Source of the DNA: Nonlabens sp. Ci31 | Lineage (GTDB): Bacteria; Bacteroidota; Bacteroidia; Flavobacteriales; Flavobacteriaceae | Assembly: GCF_012974865.1 (NCBI RefSeq) | Contig: NZ_CP043633.1 | Location: 1,612,001-1,676,000, forward strand | DNA: 64,000 nucleotides | Reading direction: 5' to 3' | Shown: piece by piece, positions 44,496 through 55,354 of the stretch | Layout: each line of letters opens with the position of its first letter | How positions within the stretch are numbered: position 1 is the first letter of the stretch | Translations under genes and position numbers: made by a program | Notes under the pieces: model-generated | What the model was told of the DNA's origin: nothing | Database searches by the model: none | Seen by the model: only the letters and a program-made list of their open reading frames with translations

Positions 44496-47066
44496 ATGAA
44501 AAATGATTTAAATAATGACGATTTAGCCTTGAGCTGCCTTAGGATGAATTGCCATTTAGGAAAAAAAAGGAAAGCGGTATATAAACGAATCTTATGTATA
44601 GGGATGCTAATTTTCACCTTGACTAGTATTGCACAGACTAAAGTAGGTGGCGTGATCTATGACGAATTTGGAGCTACGGTACCTTTTGCAAACGTAATCT
44701 TTCCAGGTTCTAGTGAAGGAACCATCTCTAATGATAACGGTAGGTTTTACATACAGTCTGAGAATACATACCAGGAGGTGGAATTCTCATTTGTAGGGTA
44801 TAAAACACAAATCCTTAAATTGGATGTCAAGATAAACCTGGACCTGAAAATTACCTTGCAAACTGATACGGCAGAATTAGATGCTGTAATGGTCTATGCG
44901 GGTAAAACTTCTAAGAAAAATAATCCTGCGATCGATATCCTACGTAAAGTATGGGAAAACAGACGTAAAAATGGGCTTTCTCAATTCAAACAATATCAGT
45001 ACGATAAATATGAAAAGCTGGAATTTGACATGAATACCATAGACAGTTCTATGATTAAATCCAAGTTATTTAGGGGGATGGAGTTTGTTTTTAATTATGC
45101 TGATACCAGCAGGATTACAGGTAAAACCTATTTGCCTATTTTTATCAATGAATCCCTTTCTACGGTTTATGGAGATAATGAAATCAACAAAGAGTTAGAC
45201 GATGTAAATGCTAATAAAAACTCTGGCTTCTCCAATAACCAGACGTTGATTGCTTTTGTAAAAGACTTGTATAATGATATTGATGTGTATGATCGTTATT
45301 TAAAATTCTTTGATAAGAGTTTTACCAGTCCAGTAGGTAAAAGCGGTATCGACACCTATAACTATGTATTGAGGGATACTGCTATTGTTGATGGAGTAGA
45401 GGCGTACAACATTGTCTATTACCCTCGTCGTAAAGGCGAGCTCACCTTTAAAGGAGATTTTTGGGTGGCCACAGAATCCTATGCGATCAAAGAAATCAAC
45501 ATGCAGGCGACTAAAAGTGCCAACATCAACTGGGTCAAAGAAATCTATATCGAGCAAGAATATGATGTCTTAAACGATAGCTTGTTTTTAATTACTCGCG
45601 ATTACTTTTTAAGTGATTTTGCTTTGAATAAAAAGGAAAAATCCAAAGGTATCTATGGAAAACGCACCACCTTATTTGACAATTATCAATTTGACATTGA
45701 AAAAGAACCGGATTTTTACAGGCGTAGAGTAAATGATTACCATCCAGAAATCTATGATAGAGATGAGGCATACTGGGACAAAAACAGATTAGAAAAACTC
45801 AATAAAGATGAGAAGCAAGTCTACACGATGCTGGATACGCTTAAAAAGAACAAGAAGTTCAAGCGTCTTTATAATATAGGTACGGTTCTCGCATCTGGAT
45901 ATTATGAGTTTGATGGCTTTGACTTTGGTCCTATTTTTTCCACTTTCGGATTTAATGATGTAGAAGGGATACGTTTGCGCGCTGGTGGAAGAACTTACTT
46001 TGACGCAAATGATCCTTGGAGAATAGAGGGTTATGGAGCTTATGGATTTAGAGACCAACAGTTCAAATTTGGAATAGGAGGTAAATACTTATTAGATAAG
46101 CAAAGCAGACTGATAGTAAGCGCTGGTTATCGTGATGATGTAGAACAACTCGCTGCCAGTCTTACCAGAACAAATGATGTTCTAGGACGTAGTCTCGCAT
46201 CTAGCGCTTTAGTCAGTGCAGGAAACAACGGTAGGCTTTCCAAAATCAAACTAGGAGTAGCAGCGGTAAGTTTTGAGCCTTTGTACAATCTAGAATTTAG
46301 ATTGGGAGCCAGTTACAGAAAGATAGAAACGGCAAATCCAGGTTTTTTCAGTCTGGATTATTTTGATGCAACGGCACCGGGAGGAATACGTTCTGAAACA
46401 AATCAAGCTGAGGTAGATCTTTCTGTTACGTATAAACCAGGTCGCAAGACCACAAACTATGGCGTGGACCGCACGATCATTAATGAGGGTGATTATCCCG
46501 TGCTTTTCTTGAATTATGCCAGAGGTTTTAAGGATCTTTTGAGTAGTAACTTTGATTATGATAAAGCACAGTTTTATTACAGTCATCCTTTTCAGATAGG
46601 TGTTTTTGGTAGGTTAACCGCTCGTATTGAAGCAGGGAAAACTTTTGGAGAAGTGCCCCTAGCATTACTGGATGTCATTCCAGGAAACCAGACTTATTTC
46701 AATATCCCCGGCTCCTTTAATACGATGAATTTCTACGAGTTTGTAACAGACGAATACCTTATGGTGAATTTAAATCACAATTTTAATGGACGTCTTTTTT
46801 CCCGTATTCCTGGTTTAAGAGATTTGAATTTACGGGAACTGGTAGGGATAAAAGCCGCTTACGGTCGCATAAGCGATAAGAATATAGCATTAAACGCAAG
46901 TGGTCTTAATTACTTAGCTCCAGAAGATATTTTCTGGGAGTACAGCGCAGGTATCGGAAATATTTTTAAGGTGTTGCGACTAGATGTGAATTTTAGAGGT
47001 GGTTACAATTATTTGCCAGATGCGCGACAGATTTCTGTTACGGGTAGTTTTGGGTTTTTCTTTTAG
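44496..47066 (+). CDS. DUF5686 / carboxypeptidase-like regulatory domain outer-membrane protein
   Basis: About 856 residues. The start is set at ATG 44496 because a TACTTTTG element at 44473-44480 overlaps the alternative TTG 44478. A signal peptide (RILCIGMLIFTLTSIAQ) is followed by a CarboxypepD_reg-like beta-sandwich (VGGVIYDEFGATVPFANVIFPGSSEGTISNDNGRFYI ... SFVGYKTQ), as in TonB-dependent receptors, then a long DUF5686 region (NPAIDILRKVWENRRKNGLSQFKQYQYDKYEKLEFD) and a C-terminal beta-barrel-like part ending in aromatic SFGFFF. Typical of outer-membrane proteins of unknown transport or surface role in Flavobacteriia. It follows pdhB behind a terminator. Confidence 0.82.
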   Translation: MKNDLNNDDLALSCLRMNCHLGKKRKAVYKRILCIGMLIFTLTSIAQTKVGGVIYDEFGATVPFANVIFPGSSEGTISNDNGRFYIQSENTYQEVEFSFVGYKTQILKLDVKINLDLKITLQTDTAELDAVMVYAGKTSKKNNPAIDILRKVWENRRKNGLSQFKQYQYDKYEKLEFDMNTIDSSMIKSKLFRGMEFVFNYADTSRITGKTYLPIFINESLSTVYGDNEINKELDDVNANKNSGFSNNQTLIAFVKDLYNDIDVYDRYLKFFDKSFTSPVGKSGIDTYNYVLRDTAIVDGVEAYNIVYYPRRKGELTFKGDFWVATESYAIKEINMQATKSANINWVKEIYIEQEYDVLNDSLFLITRDYFLSDFALNKKEKSKGIYGKRTTLFDNYQFDIEKEPDFYRRRVNDYHPEIYDRDEAYWDKNRLEKLNKDEKQVYTMLDTLKKNKKFKRLYNIGTVLASGYYEFDGFDFGPIFSTFGFNDVEGIRLRAGGRTYFDANDPWRIEGYGAYGFRDQQFKFGIGGKYLLDKQSRLIVSAGYRDDVEQLAASLTRTNDVLGRSLASSALVSAGNNGRLSKIKLGVAAVSFEPLYNLEFRLGASYRKIETANPGFFSLDYFDATAPGGIRSETNQAEVDLSVTYKPGRKTTNYGVDRTIINEGDYPVLFLNYARGFKDLLSSNFDYDKAQFYYSHPFQIGVFGRLTARIEAGKTFGEVPLALLDVIPGNQTYFNIPGSFNTMNFYEFVTDEYLMVNLNHNFNGRLFSRIPGLRDLNLRELVGIKAAYGRISDKNIALNASGLNYLAPEDIFWEYSAGIGNIFKVLRLDVNFRGGYNYLPDARQISVTGSFGFFF

Positions 47067-47553
47067 GATGATCATCCCAGAAAATTTGGCTTATAAACCA
47101 TTACTTTAAGAACTAGCTGGTTCCAAATTTATCAGGGATCTGTTGGAATCTATTTCTATAGCTTTTAACTGATTCCTTTATGGTCATACCGCTGTAGAGC
47201 GGTATCGGCTGGAAGTTATCTTAAAAACCCATTTACTTCCTTATAGCTATTTTTTATAGTCTAAATCTAGCATTTCGATTAGTTCCAGACGATGCCAACA
47301 CAAATAGTTGGCATGTCGAAACTCAGTTACCTTTATCAAAATTATTTCAGAAACCAACATCCCAAGTTTTGGTCTTGGCATGTTTGGTTGATATGGCTGT
47401 ACCTAGAAATTGTGTTCCTTCATGATTTTTTACAAAAAAAATGGAAGTTCATCCTGACGCAGCGCAGCGCAAAATTATAAACAAGACTATATAAAACCTT
47501 TATTTTGTAGGAATTAACAACAACATTCAACTATTTTAGCAAAAATTTTATTT
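47067..47553. other. Non-coding stretch (487 bp)
   Basis: Contains two small inverted repeats, TACCGCT/AGCGGTA near 47187-47206 and ATGCCAAC/GTTGGCAT at 47291-47313, neither with a T-tract. No gene seen. Confidence 0.5.
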
Positions 47554-49869
47554 ATGAGGCTTTTTACGCTTGCACTTTTGTTTTTTGGTTTGTTTGCAAG
47601 TGCGCAGACAGCTGATGATTTTGTTTTTACCGTTGATCTCACTATTAGATCTTCTGCGAATTATAGGTTCAATTTCAGTACTTCAAATAATATTTCCATT
47701 GATTGGGGCGATGGTCAACAGACAAACTATACAAGTGGAAGTAACCAGTCTGCTGCACATTCATTTGCAAGTAATGGAGTTTACACAGTTATAGTAAATG
47801 GTCCGTTAGACTCTTTTGAATTTTATTTAAATGATCCTATATCTATCACACAATGGGGTAATTCAATTTTTCAGACCATGAGAAATGCTTTTGAATACTG
47901 TCAGAATTTATCGATTAATGCATTAGATGTTCCTGATTTATCTCAAGTTACAAATATGTCGTTTATGTTCCGTTTCGCTATAAATTTTGATTCAGACATA
48001 TCAAATTGGGATGTATCTAATGTTATCGATATGACAGAGATGTTCAAGGGTGCTTATTCTTTTAATTCTGATATATCAAGTTGGGATGTCTCTAGTGTAA
48101 GTGAAATGAACGATATGTTTCAATCTGCAAGATTATTTAACCAGCCCTTAAATTCGTGGGACGTTAGTGGAGCAAGAACACTTAGTGGCATGTTTACAGG
48201 TGCAAATAACTTTAATCAACCATTACATTCATGGGATGTATCAAACATTACTTGGTTGTCTTACCTCTTTTTTGGAGCATCAAGTTTTAATCAGGATCTT
48301 TCTTCATGGGATTTTAATCAGAATAGTAATATCAGAAATTTTATCCATAACAGCGGCTTAGATGTTTATAACTACGATGCATTACTACGTAAATTTGTAG
48401 AGATTCAGGTTGATAATGTTGATTTAGGGCTTACTTATCTGGAATATTGCGATAGCTTCTCAAGAAACCAACTTATAAATCGAGGTTGGACCATACTTAA
48501 TGATTCAGAAGCAATCAACTGCACTGACCAAACTTTAACAGGTTCTGTTAAATTTGACCATGACTCAAATGGTTGTTCTGCATCAGACTTTGAAGCAAAT
48601 GGTTTAGCCATAAGAGTTTCTAATGCAACTGATTTCTACGATTTTTATACCCAAAATGGAATTTACAACTCAAATTTAAGACCCGGTATTTATACAGTTA
48701 CCCCTTTGATAGACTCACAGCGTTTTAATGTTAGTCCAACTTCTGCTAATGTAAATATTACATCTAATGGACTAATCACACAAGATTTTTGTATTAGTAC
48801 ACCATTAGATTTTGATGCGGTCGATTTAACTATTTTACCTGTTAATGATGCCCGTCCTGGTTTTGATGCTTCTTATAAACTGATTTACACAAATACAGGT
48901 ACAATAACTTTTTCAGGAACGATTGAATTAGATTTTGAAGATAATTATCTAGACTTTATGTCAGCAAACCCTGCACCTAATGCAATTCTTTTTAGAAAGT
49001 TAACATGGGACTTTTCTAATTTGAATCCTTTTGAAACTCAAGAAATCGAATTGAATTTAAATTTAAATACTCCTACAGACTTAGTATACCCTTTAAATAT
49101 AAATGATGTTTTGGATTTTGAAGCGAGATTGAGTCATAACATTCCTAATAACACACCTTCAGATGCTATATTCAGTTTAGAACAAATCGTTGTCAATTCT
49201 TTTGACCCTAATGATAAATCCTGTTTACAAGGGGAGACAATTTTACCAACTATGGTAGGAGAATACGTGCATTATAGAATTCGTTTTGAGAATGAAGGAA
49301 CGGCAAGTGCTGTAAACGTAAGAATAGTAGATTATATTGATACTTCTAAATTTGATATCGCTACTTTAACTCCATTGAGCGGTAGCCATGATTATTTGGC
49401 TACAATTACTGAAGGCAATAAAGTAGAGTTTTTGTTTGATAATATTAACTTGCCATTCACCGCACCAGCCAGTCAAGGTTATGTGTTGTTTAAAATTAAA
49501 ACGTTAGATACGCTGGTTTTAGGAGATGACTTCTCCAATCAAGCAGAGATTTATTTTGACTTTAACTTTCCGATTATTACCAATCTAGAAACGACAGCAG
49601 TTGCTGTTCCATTAAGTTTAAATGAGAGTAATTTATTTCAAGCAAGTCTGTTTCCTAATCCAGCTCAAAACTCAATAAGTGTAAAAAGCAACCTAGAGTT
49701 CCATCAGTACACCATTTATAATACTTTAGGAGCTGTAGTTTCTGAACAAAAACTGGAGAGCCCAAGTTTAAGTCATCATATACAAGTAAACAATTTGGTT
49801 TCTGGATTGTACTTTGTTGAGCTAAGAGGTGATCAAGGCAGTTTTGTTGTAAAAATGATTAAAGAGTAG
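47554..49869 (+). CDS. T9SS-secreted BspA-type repeat surface protein
   Basis: A 771-residue exported protein. Signal peptide MRLFTLALLFFGLFASAQ; a PKD-like segment IDWGDGQQTNYTSGS; then five or so DUF285/BspA repeats of about 24 residues with the motif FN(S/Q)(D/P)(I/L)SSWDVSxVxxMxxMF (residues 130-255); a SdrD-like segment with DHDSNGCSASDF; a DUF7619-like conserved region (FEATDPNDK-type VNSFDPNDKSC and YIDTSKFDIATLTPLSGSHDY); and a T9SS type A sorting domain (LFPNPAQNSISVKS ... GLYFVELRGDQG). Repeats of this kind mediate adhesion in other bacteria; that role is inferred. Monocistronic, ended by a terminator. Confidence 0.87.
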   Translation: MRLFTLALLFFGLFASAQTADDFVFTVDLTIRSSANYRFNFSTSNNISIDWGDGQQTNYTSGSNQSAAHSFASNGVYTVIVNGPLDSFEFYLNDPISITQWGNSIFQTMRNAFEYCQNLSINALDVPDLSQVTNMSFMFRFAINFDSDISNWDVSNVIDMTEMFKGAYSFNSDISSWDVSSVSEMNDMFQSARLFNQPLNSWDVSGARTLSGMFTGANNFNQPLHSWDVSNITWLSYLFFGASSFNQDLSSWDFNQNSNIRNFIHNSGLDVYNYDALLRKFVEIQVDNVDLGLTYLEYCDSFSRNQLINRGWTILNDSEAINCTDQTLTGSVKFDHDSNGCSASDFEANGLAIRVSNATDFYDFYTQNGIYNSNLRPGIYTVTPLIDSQRFNVSPTSANVNITSNGLITQDFCISTPLDFDAVDLTILPVNDARPGFDASYKLIYTNTGTITFSGTIELDFEDNYLDFMSANPAPNAILFRKLTWDFSNLNPFETQEIELNLNLNTPTDLVYPLNINDVLDFEARLSHNIPNNTPSDAIFSLEQIVVNSFDPNDKSCLQGETILPTMVGEYVHYRIRFENEGTASAVNVRIVDYIDTSKFDIATLTPLSGSHDYLATITEGNKVEFLFDNINLPFTAPASQGYVLFKIKTLDTLVLGDDFSNQAEIYFDFNFPIITNLETTAVAVPLSLNESNLFQASLFPNPAQNSISVKSNLEFHQYTIYNTLGAVVSEQKLESPSLSHHIQVNNLVSGLYFVELRGDQGSFVVKMIKE

Positions 49870-49890
49870 TTCTCTAAATTATAGAATCTT

Positions 49891-49925
49891 AAAAACCCAT
49901 TTACGGTATGTAGATGGGTTTTTTG
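49891..49925 (+). terminator. Terminator after the BspA-type gene
   Basis: Stem AAACCCATTTAC-like/GTAGATGGGTTT with T6; a 16-bp palindrome follows 6 bases later. Confidence 0.75.
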
Positions 49926-49930
49926 GTTTC

Positions 49931-49946
49931 CGCTTTCGCGAAAGCG
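49931..49946. repeat. 16-bp palindrome, copy 10
   Basis: Perfect copy between the surface-protein terminator and hppA, flanked TTTC/GGAA. Confidence 0.9.
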
Positions 49947-50124
49947 GAATCACATCAATTTTTAATCAGACTTATAATTATTCAAATCGCAGTTTATTGT
50001 TATGATATTTGTTGGATTGACAGCATCCCTTGCGCCCATTTATTCGATTCGAAATATCGCAATCGTTTTCTTAACATTATTTTATTACATTAGCGAGATT
50101 TTATAACCAAACATCAATTATTCT

Positions 50125-52584
50125 ATGGAAATGTATATGATTTATTTGCCAATTGTTTTGGCAGTTTTAGGGCTTGTTTATATGCTCATTAAAAAATCCT
50201 GGGTGATGAAACAGGATGCCGGCGACGGTAAAATGAAAGAAATTTCAGATCACATTTATGAAGGGGCACTCGCTTTCCTAAAAGCAGAGTACAAACTACT
50301 CGCCATTTTTGTGGTAGTGGTAAGTGTTCTGTTATTTGTAGTATCTCTTTTTGTTCCTTCTACGCACTGGATGATTGTTATCGCATTTATTTGCGGAGCA
50401 GTATTCTCTGCTTACGCAGGAAATATAGGAATGAAAATAGCCACCAAAACTAATGTGAGAACCACACAAGCAGCTCGTACAAGTTTGCCCAAAGCCTTAG
50501 AAGTTTCCTTCGGTGGAGGAATGGTGATGGGATTAGGCGTTGCTGGTCTTGCTGTTTTAGGTTTAACAGGATTCTTTTTACTGTTCTATCATTTCTTTAT
50601 GGGTGGTCAATGGACTAATACAGAAACAATGACTATTGTACTTGAAACACTTGCCGGATTCTCTCTTGGCGCAGAGTCTATTGCGCTTTTTGCTCGAGTA
50701 GGTGGTGGAATTTATACCAAAGCAGCTGACGTAGGTGCTGACCTTGTAGGGAAAGTAGAAGCAGGAATCCCTGAAGATGATCCACGTAATCCAGCAACTA
50801 TTGCAGATAATGTAGGCGATAATGTAGGTGATGTTGCAGGAATGGGAGCAGATTTATTCGGTTCTTATGTAGCGACAATTCTCGCTGCCATGGTTCTTGG
50901 AAACTACGTGATAAAAGATATGGGTGGCAACATCGTCAATGAAGGCTTTGGCGGTATAGGACCTATTCTTTTACCTATGTCCATTGCTGGTGTAGGTATT
51001 ATTATTTCTATGATAGGAATGATGTTGGTGCGATTAAAAAATAAGGATGCAAAAGAAGCTCAAGTAATGGGTGCCTTAAACATCGGTAACTGGACTGCCA
51101 TAGTTTTAGTGGCAGTGGCTTGCTACGGACTTTGTATGTGGATGCTTCCAGAAACGATGCAGATGAAGTTTTTTGGAGAAAATCTAGATGCAAATGGCAA
51201 TGAAATACCCATGTTGGTTTCTAGAATGAATGTATTTTATGCCACTCTAGTGGGGCTCGTAGTAGGAGCAGTGATATCATCTGTAACAGAATATTATACT
51301 GGATTAGGTAAAAAGCCTACTCTTAAAATTGTACAACAATCTTCTACAGGTGCAGGAACAAATATTATTGCTGGTCTTGCGACTGGTATGATATCAACGT
51401 TTCCATCGGTATTGTTATTTGCTGGAGCGATCTGGGCCTCTTATGCTTTTGCAGGTTTCTATGGGGTAGCTCTTGCAGCAAGTGCCATGATGGCAACTAC
51501 AGCAATGCAGTTAGCCATTGATGCATTCGGTCCTATAGCAGACAATGCTGGTGGCATCGCAGAGATGAGCGAACAAGAACCTATTGTGCGAGAACGCACT
51601 GATATTCTTGATGCTGTAGGAAATACAACGGCAGCGACAGGTAAAGGATTTGCAATTGCTTCGGCAGCATTGACTTCGCTGGCTTTATTTGCAGCTTACG
51701 TCACCTTTACAGGAATAGAAGGAATTAATATTTTTAAGGCACCAGTTCTTGCGATGTTATTTGTAGGAGCAATGGTTCCTGTAGTATTTAGTGCGCTTGC
51801 CATGAATGCGGTAGGAAAAGCAGCCATGGAAATGGTGGAAGAAGTCAGACGTCAGTTTAGAGAAATTCCTGGAATTATGGAAGGAACTGGTAAACCTGAA
51901 TACGATAAGTGTGTAGACATTTCTACAAAGGCTTCTCTGAAGGAAATGATGTTGCCAGGTTTATTGACCATTGGTTTTCCATTGGTAATTGCTTTTGTAC
52001 CGATGATTTTTGGTATGGATCATCTAGCGATTGCAGAGATGTTAGGTGGATACATGGCTGGAGTTACTGTAAGTGGTGTTCTTTGGGCAATCTTTCAAAA
52101 CAACGCTGGTGGCGCTTGGGATAATGCTAAGAAATCTTTTGAAGCAGGTGTAGAAATCAATGGGGAGATGACTTACAAAGGTTCTGACGCTCATAAAGCA
52201 GCTGTAACTGGGGATACCGTAGGAGATCCATTTAAAGATACTTCTGGTCCATCTATGAATATCTTGATTAAATTGACTTGTTTAATCGGTCTTGTTATAG
52301 CTCCTATTTTAGGAGGACATACAGAAGAAGGACAAGCGGGATTATCAACACCTACTCCAGTAGTTCAGCAAGTTGCTGTGAATATTGATGAGGTGACCAA
52401 TTTAAAAGACGTAAATATTCAAAAATCAGTGGACGAAGCAACTGGTATGGTAACAGCAAAGGTTACTATCAAGAAAAAAGTGAATGGCGCAACAGTGAGC
52501 AAGACTCATAATTTAAGTGGTACAAAAGAAGAAGTTGATGCTCAAATCGCAAAAATGGATAAGGAAGTGGGTAACTTCAAATAG
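50125..52584 (+). CDS. hppA: Membrane-bound ion-translocating pyrophosphatase
   Basis: An 819-residue integral pyrophosphatase pumping H+ or Na+ while hydrolysing PPi. The active-site signatures are [22 protein letters not shown] followed by [25 protein letters not shown], plus [14 protein letters not shown], and the C-terminal [10 protein letters not shown] and [25 protein letters not shown] has Ala at the position that distinguishes K+-dependent enzymes from K+-independent ones (Lys). After the last membrane helix ([12 protein letters not shown]) there is a soluble tail of about 85 residues, longer than in most family members. A terminator follows directly. Confidence 0.95.
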   Translation: MEMYMIYLPIVLAVLGLVYMLIKKSWVMKQDAGDGKMKEISDHIYEGALAFLKAEYKLLAIFVVVVSVLLFVVSLFVPSTHWMIVIAFICGAVFSAYAGNIGMKIATKTNVRTTQAARTSLPKALEVSFGGGMVMGLGVAGLAVLGLTGFFLLFYHFFMGGQWTNTETMTIVLETLAGFSLGAESIALFARVGGGIYTKAADVGADLVGKVEAGIPEDDPRNPATIADNVGDNVGDVAGMGADLFGSYVATILAAMVLGNYVIKDMGGNIVNEGFGGIGPILLPMSIAGVGIIISMIGMMLVRLKNKDAKEAQVMGALNIGNWTAIVLVAVACYGLCMWMLPETMQMKFFGENLDANGNEIPMLVSRMNVFYATLVGLVVGAVISSVTEYYTGLGKKPTLKIVQQSSTGAGTNIIAGLATGMISTFPSVLLFAGAIWASYAFAGFYGVALAASAMMATTAMQLAIDAFGPIADNAGGIAEMSEQEPIVRERTDILDAVGNTTAATGKGFAIASAALTSLALFAAYVTFTGIEGINIFKAPVLAMLFVGAMVPVVFSALAMNAVGKAAMEMVEEVRRQFREIPGIMEGTGKPEYDKCVDISTKASLKEMMLPGLLTIGFPLVIAFVPMIFGMDHLAIAEMLGGYMAGVTVSGVLWAIFQNNAGGAWDNAKKSFEAGVEINGEMTYKGSDAHKAAVTGDTVGDPFKDTSGPSMNILIKLTCLIGLVIAPILGGHTEEGQAGLSTPTPVVQQVAVNIDEVTNLKDVNIQKSVDEATGMVTAKVTIKKKVNGATVSKTHNLSGTKEEVDAQIAKMDKEVGNFK

Positions 52585-52604
52585 AACAACTACTGTTTAA
52601 AATT

Positions 52605-52640
52605 AAAATCCCATTGCGCTATAGGCGCAATGGGATTTTT
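52605..52640 (+). terminator. Terminator downstream of hppA
   Basis: Stem AAAATCCCATTGCGC/GCGCAATGGGATTTT, very strong, with T5. Confidence 0.92.
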
Positions 52641-52894
52641 AATTTTAATAGGGCACAACACCTATCCCTTATCGTCCCTTCTTGCATCTGACGAGTTCTT
52701 ACGAGAGGAATGCACGACGGTAATTAGAAAGTTTTATGATCTATGCTCCAGAGCTAGAAATTGAGATTTTTCCCTTCTTGAATCCGACGACTTCTCGACC
52801 TCTGCTTTGCCGAAAGAGAGGAATGCATAATGCCGTCAGCTAATGGTTGTTCACGGCTTACTAAGAGTAAAAAATGAATTAAAAAAAAACAGAG

Positions 52895-52928
52895 AAAACC
52901 CCTTTAAAACTTGTTTTCAAAGGGATTT
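52895..52928 (-). terminator. Terminator downstream of metK
   Basis: On the minus strand CCCTTTGAAAAC/GTTTTAAAGGGG followed by TTTTCTCTG and a long T run. Confidence 0.7.
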
Positions 52929-52950
52929 AAAATAGTATTAGTACCTAATA

Positions 52951-54207
52951 CTAAAGTGAAAATGCTTTTTTTACTACATCTACATAATCCAACTTCTCCC
53001 AAGTAAATAATTCTACTTCACGTTCTACTCTTCCGTTATACGGAGATTCAAACACTAATTTTTCTATTCTTGGCGTTCTACCCATATGACCATAAGCAGC
53101 TGTTTCAGAATAAATGGGATTTCTTAATTTCAAGCGAGATTCTATTGCCGCGGGACGCATGTCAAATATTTCAGCAACTTTTCTAGAAATCTCTCCATCG
53201 GTAAGATTTACTGTTGCAGTTCCATAAGTATATACGTTGATAGAAGTAGGCTTTACCACACCTATCGCATAAGAAACCTGGACCAATACTTCTGTAGCAA
53301 GGCCGGCAGCTACTAAGTTTTTAGCAACATGACGAGATGCATAGGCAGCACTTCTATCTACTTTTGAAGGATCTTTCCCAGAAAAAGCACCACCACCGTG
53401 AGCACCTTTACCACCATAAGTATCTACAATAATCTTACGACCTGTTAACCCAGTATCTCCGTGTGGACCGCCGATTACAAATTTACCAGTAGGGTTGATG
53501 TGGTATGTAATGTCATCATTAAACAATTTCTGAGCATAATCTGGAAGCAATTTTTTGACACGAGGTATCAAAATCTCTAGAAGGTCTTTTTTGATTTGTG
53601 CCAGCATCGCATGGTCATCATCATTAAAATCGTCATGTTGTGTAGAAATAACAATTGCCTCGATGCGCTGGGGTACATTATCATCACTATACTCAATAGT
53701 TACCTGTGATTTTGCATCAGGACGCAAATAGGTGATGTCTTTCATCTCCCGACGCAATGCTGCTAATTCAATAAGGATCTTATGAGAAATATCTAACGCC
53801 AGGGGCATGTAATTCTCTGTCTCGTTAGTCGCATAACCGAACATCATACCTTGATCTCCAGCACCTTGCTCTTCTTTTGTGGCGCGATCCACTCCTTGAT
53901 TGATGTCTTGAGATTGCTCGTGTATCAATGAGATCACTCCACAAGAGTCACCAGAAAACTTATAAGCTCCTTTGGTGTAGCCTATTTTATTGATCACGTC
54001 GCGAGCAATTTGCGCAGCGTCTATATAGGTGTCAGATTTCACTTCACCTGCAAGTACTACCTGTCCAGTAGTTACAAGGGTTTCACAAGCCACCTTTGAT
54101 TCGGGATCGAAGGCTAAAAAATTATCTAATAAAGCATCACTGATCTGGTCAGCAACTTTGTCTGGATGTCCTTCACTAACGGACTCTGATGTAAATAAGT
54201 AGGGCAT
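52951..54207 (-). CDS. metK: S-adenosylmethionine synthetase
   Basis: A 418-residue Met[18 protein letters not shown], a [10 protein letters not shown] hexapeptide-type motif, [23 protein letters not shown] and [23 protein letters not shown], all active-site signatures. Makes SAM from methionine and ATP. Divergent from the SAM-I-controlled methionine operon, so the product regulates its neighbour. A 16-bp palindrome lies just upstream of its ATG, and no riboswitch is seen on the metK side. Confidence 0.97.
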   Translation of the reverse strand: MPYLFTSESVSEGHPDKVADQISDALLDNFLAFDPESKVACETLVTTGQVVLAGEVKSDTYIDAAQIARDVINKIGYTKGAYKFSGDSCGVISLIHEQSQDINQGVDRATKEEQGAGDQGMMFGYATNETENYMPLALDISHKILIELAALRREMKDITYLRPDAKSQVTIEYSDDNVPQRIEAIVISTQHDDFNDDDHAMLAQIKKDLLEILIPRVKKLLPDYAQKLFNDDITYHINPTGKFVIGGPHGDTGLTGRKIIVDTYGGKGAHGGGAFSGKDPSKVDRSAAYASRHVAKNLVAAGLATEVLVQVSYAIGVVKPTSINVYTYGTATVNLTDGEISRKVAEIFDMRPAAIESRLKLRNPIYSETAAYGHMGRTPRIEKLVFESPYNGRVEREVELFTWEKLDYVDVVKKAFSL

Positions 54208-54217
54208 TTTATAGTTG

Positions 54218-54233
54218 CGCTTTCGCGAAAGCG
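54218..54233. repeat. 16-bp palindrome, copy 11
   Basis: Perfect copy 11 bases upstream of the metK start codon. Confidence 0.9.
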
Positions 54234-54943
54234 AAACAAAAACAAACTATTTTTTATGATGATCAACCTTTTTAGTTTAGGATCAACTTTTTAAAATCGC
54301 TTGAATTGTATAACCTCGCGTGATTAATACTACAAGAAGATAAGGTGGCTGTATTGTTTTGCGCAGTACACGGTTTTAGCGTTTTATGTCTCGAATGTAA
54401 TCTCGGGACGAGGTCGCAAGCAGCCAAATCTTTCCTCTTTATTGAATTGCAAATGTAATACATGTAAATCTTTAATAATAGCTGCGTTATAGGATTATTA
54501 ACAACCATCATAATCAGACCTTATTATGGTAATTTATACCGGTTCTTTAAATGATATCCTAAGGAAACAGAAAGCTTATTTAAGACAGGTAGATGATAAA
54601 AAAATCGTTAGACAGGTTCTCTACGAGATAGGGAGTTAGATAAAATAATAGCATTATTCAGGAATCGGAGTCCTAATTAGATGTCATAAACACCTATTTT
54701 TCGTCTTCTCTTTTACGACATCTAAGGTGAGTAACAAGACTTATGCATCATATCTGTAGGAACAATTATGCCAAAATCAGGGTGAATGAGTAACCAAAAA
54801 AAGATTTAACTGTCATAAATTCAAGTAAGTATAAAGAAGTACACCATTACCCTATAAAACAAATAGGATAAAAAGCTCTTAAAAATTTGGAAATAACAAA
54901 AAGTTTTCTGAATCTTTACACTCACGTTCATAACCTTATTGAA
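54234..54943. other. Non-coding stretch between metK and the SAM-I riboswitch
   Basis: Must hold the metK promoter and that of the methionine operon. A 79-codon open frame at 54272-54511 on the minus strand has no protein-like pattern. Nothing else recognised. Confidence 0.5.
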
Positions 54944-55063
54944 ATTATCAAGAAAGGACGAGGGATCAGACCCATCGACTCCTTAGCAACCCTTTATTTA
55001 TCTAGACAATAAATAGAGAAGGTGCTAACTTCTGCTCACAGCTTTTGTGAGACTAGATGATGT
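54944..55063 (+). promoter_or_regulatory. SAM-I (S-box) riboswitch
   Basis: Conserved core in order: TTATCAAGAAAGG, GAGGGATCAGACCCATCGACTC (shortened S-box P2/kink-turn region), TTAGCAACC, AAGGTGCTAA, and TGATG closing P1 with TTATCA. It lies about 290 bases upstream of metY in the leader of metY-metX-hom. The expression platform is uncertain: a weak hairpin TAGTA/TACTA followed by a T-rich stretch lies at about 55069-55100. SAM binding would lower expression. Confidence 0.9.
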
Positions 55064-55354
55064 AAACAAATAGTAGGTTATACTACCACAAGTTTCTTTT
55101 TTGATTTTTATTTCCCGATGAATTCGGGGAACTAAATCTGTATTTCTAATTGGTTTTGAGCTTTATATCAGTTTAATAAGGATATGACGCATTTAAACTT
55201 GTTCATTTCTCGTTTTATTTTATTGTTCTCAATTTCTATAGCGACGGTTAAGTAAATTGTTCACAGCTTCATAAAACAAAAAAGCAACATCGTTTTCTTT
55301 ACGCCATCCGATTGTTAAAATGATTCCATTTTTAATTTTTAAAAGAAACTTATT

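Noticed and set aside
52675..52840. Two similar segments (CCCTTCTTGCATCTGACGAG and a relative) after hppA
   Set aside because: Similarity is short and broken by unequal inserts; it may be a decayed repeat, but I cannot support an element.
54272..54511. 79-codon open frame upstream of metK, minus strand
   Set aside because: Composition and lack of any motif suggest chance; it would place a gene inside the metK promoter region.
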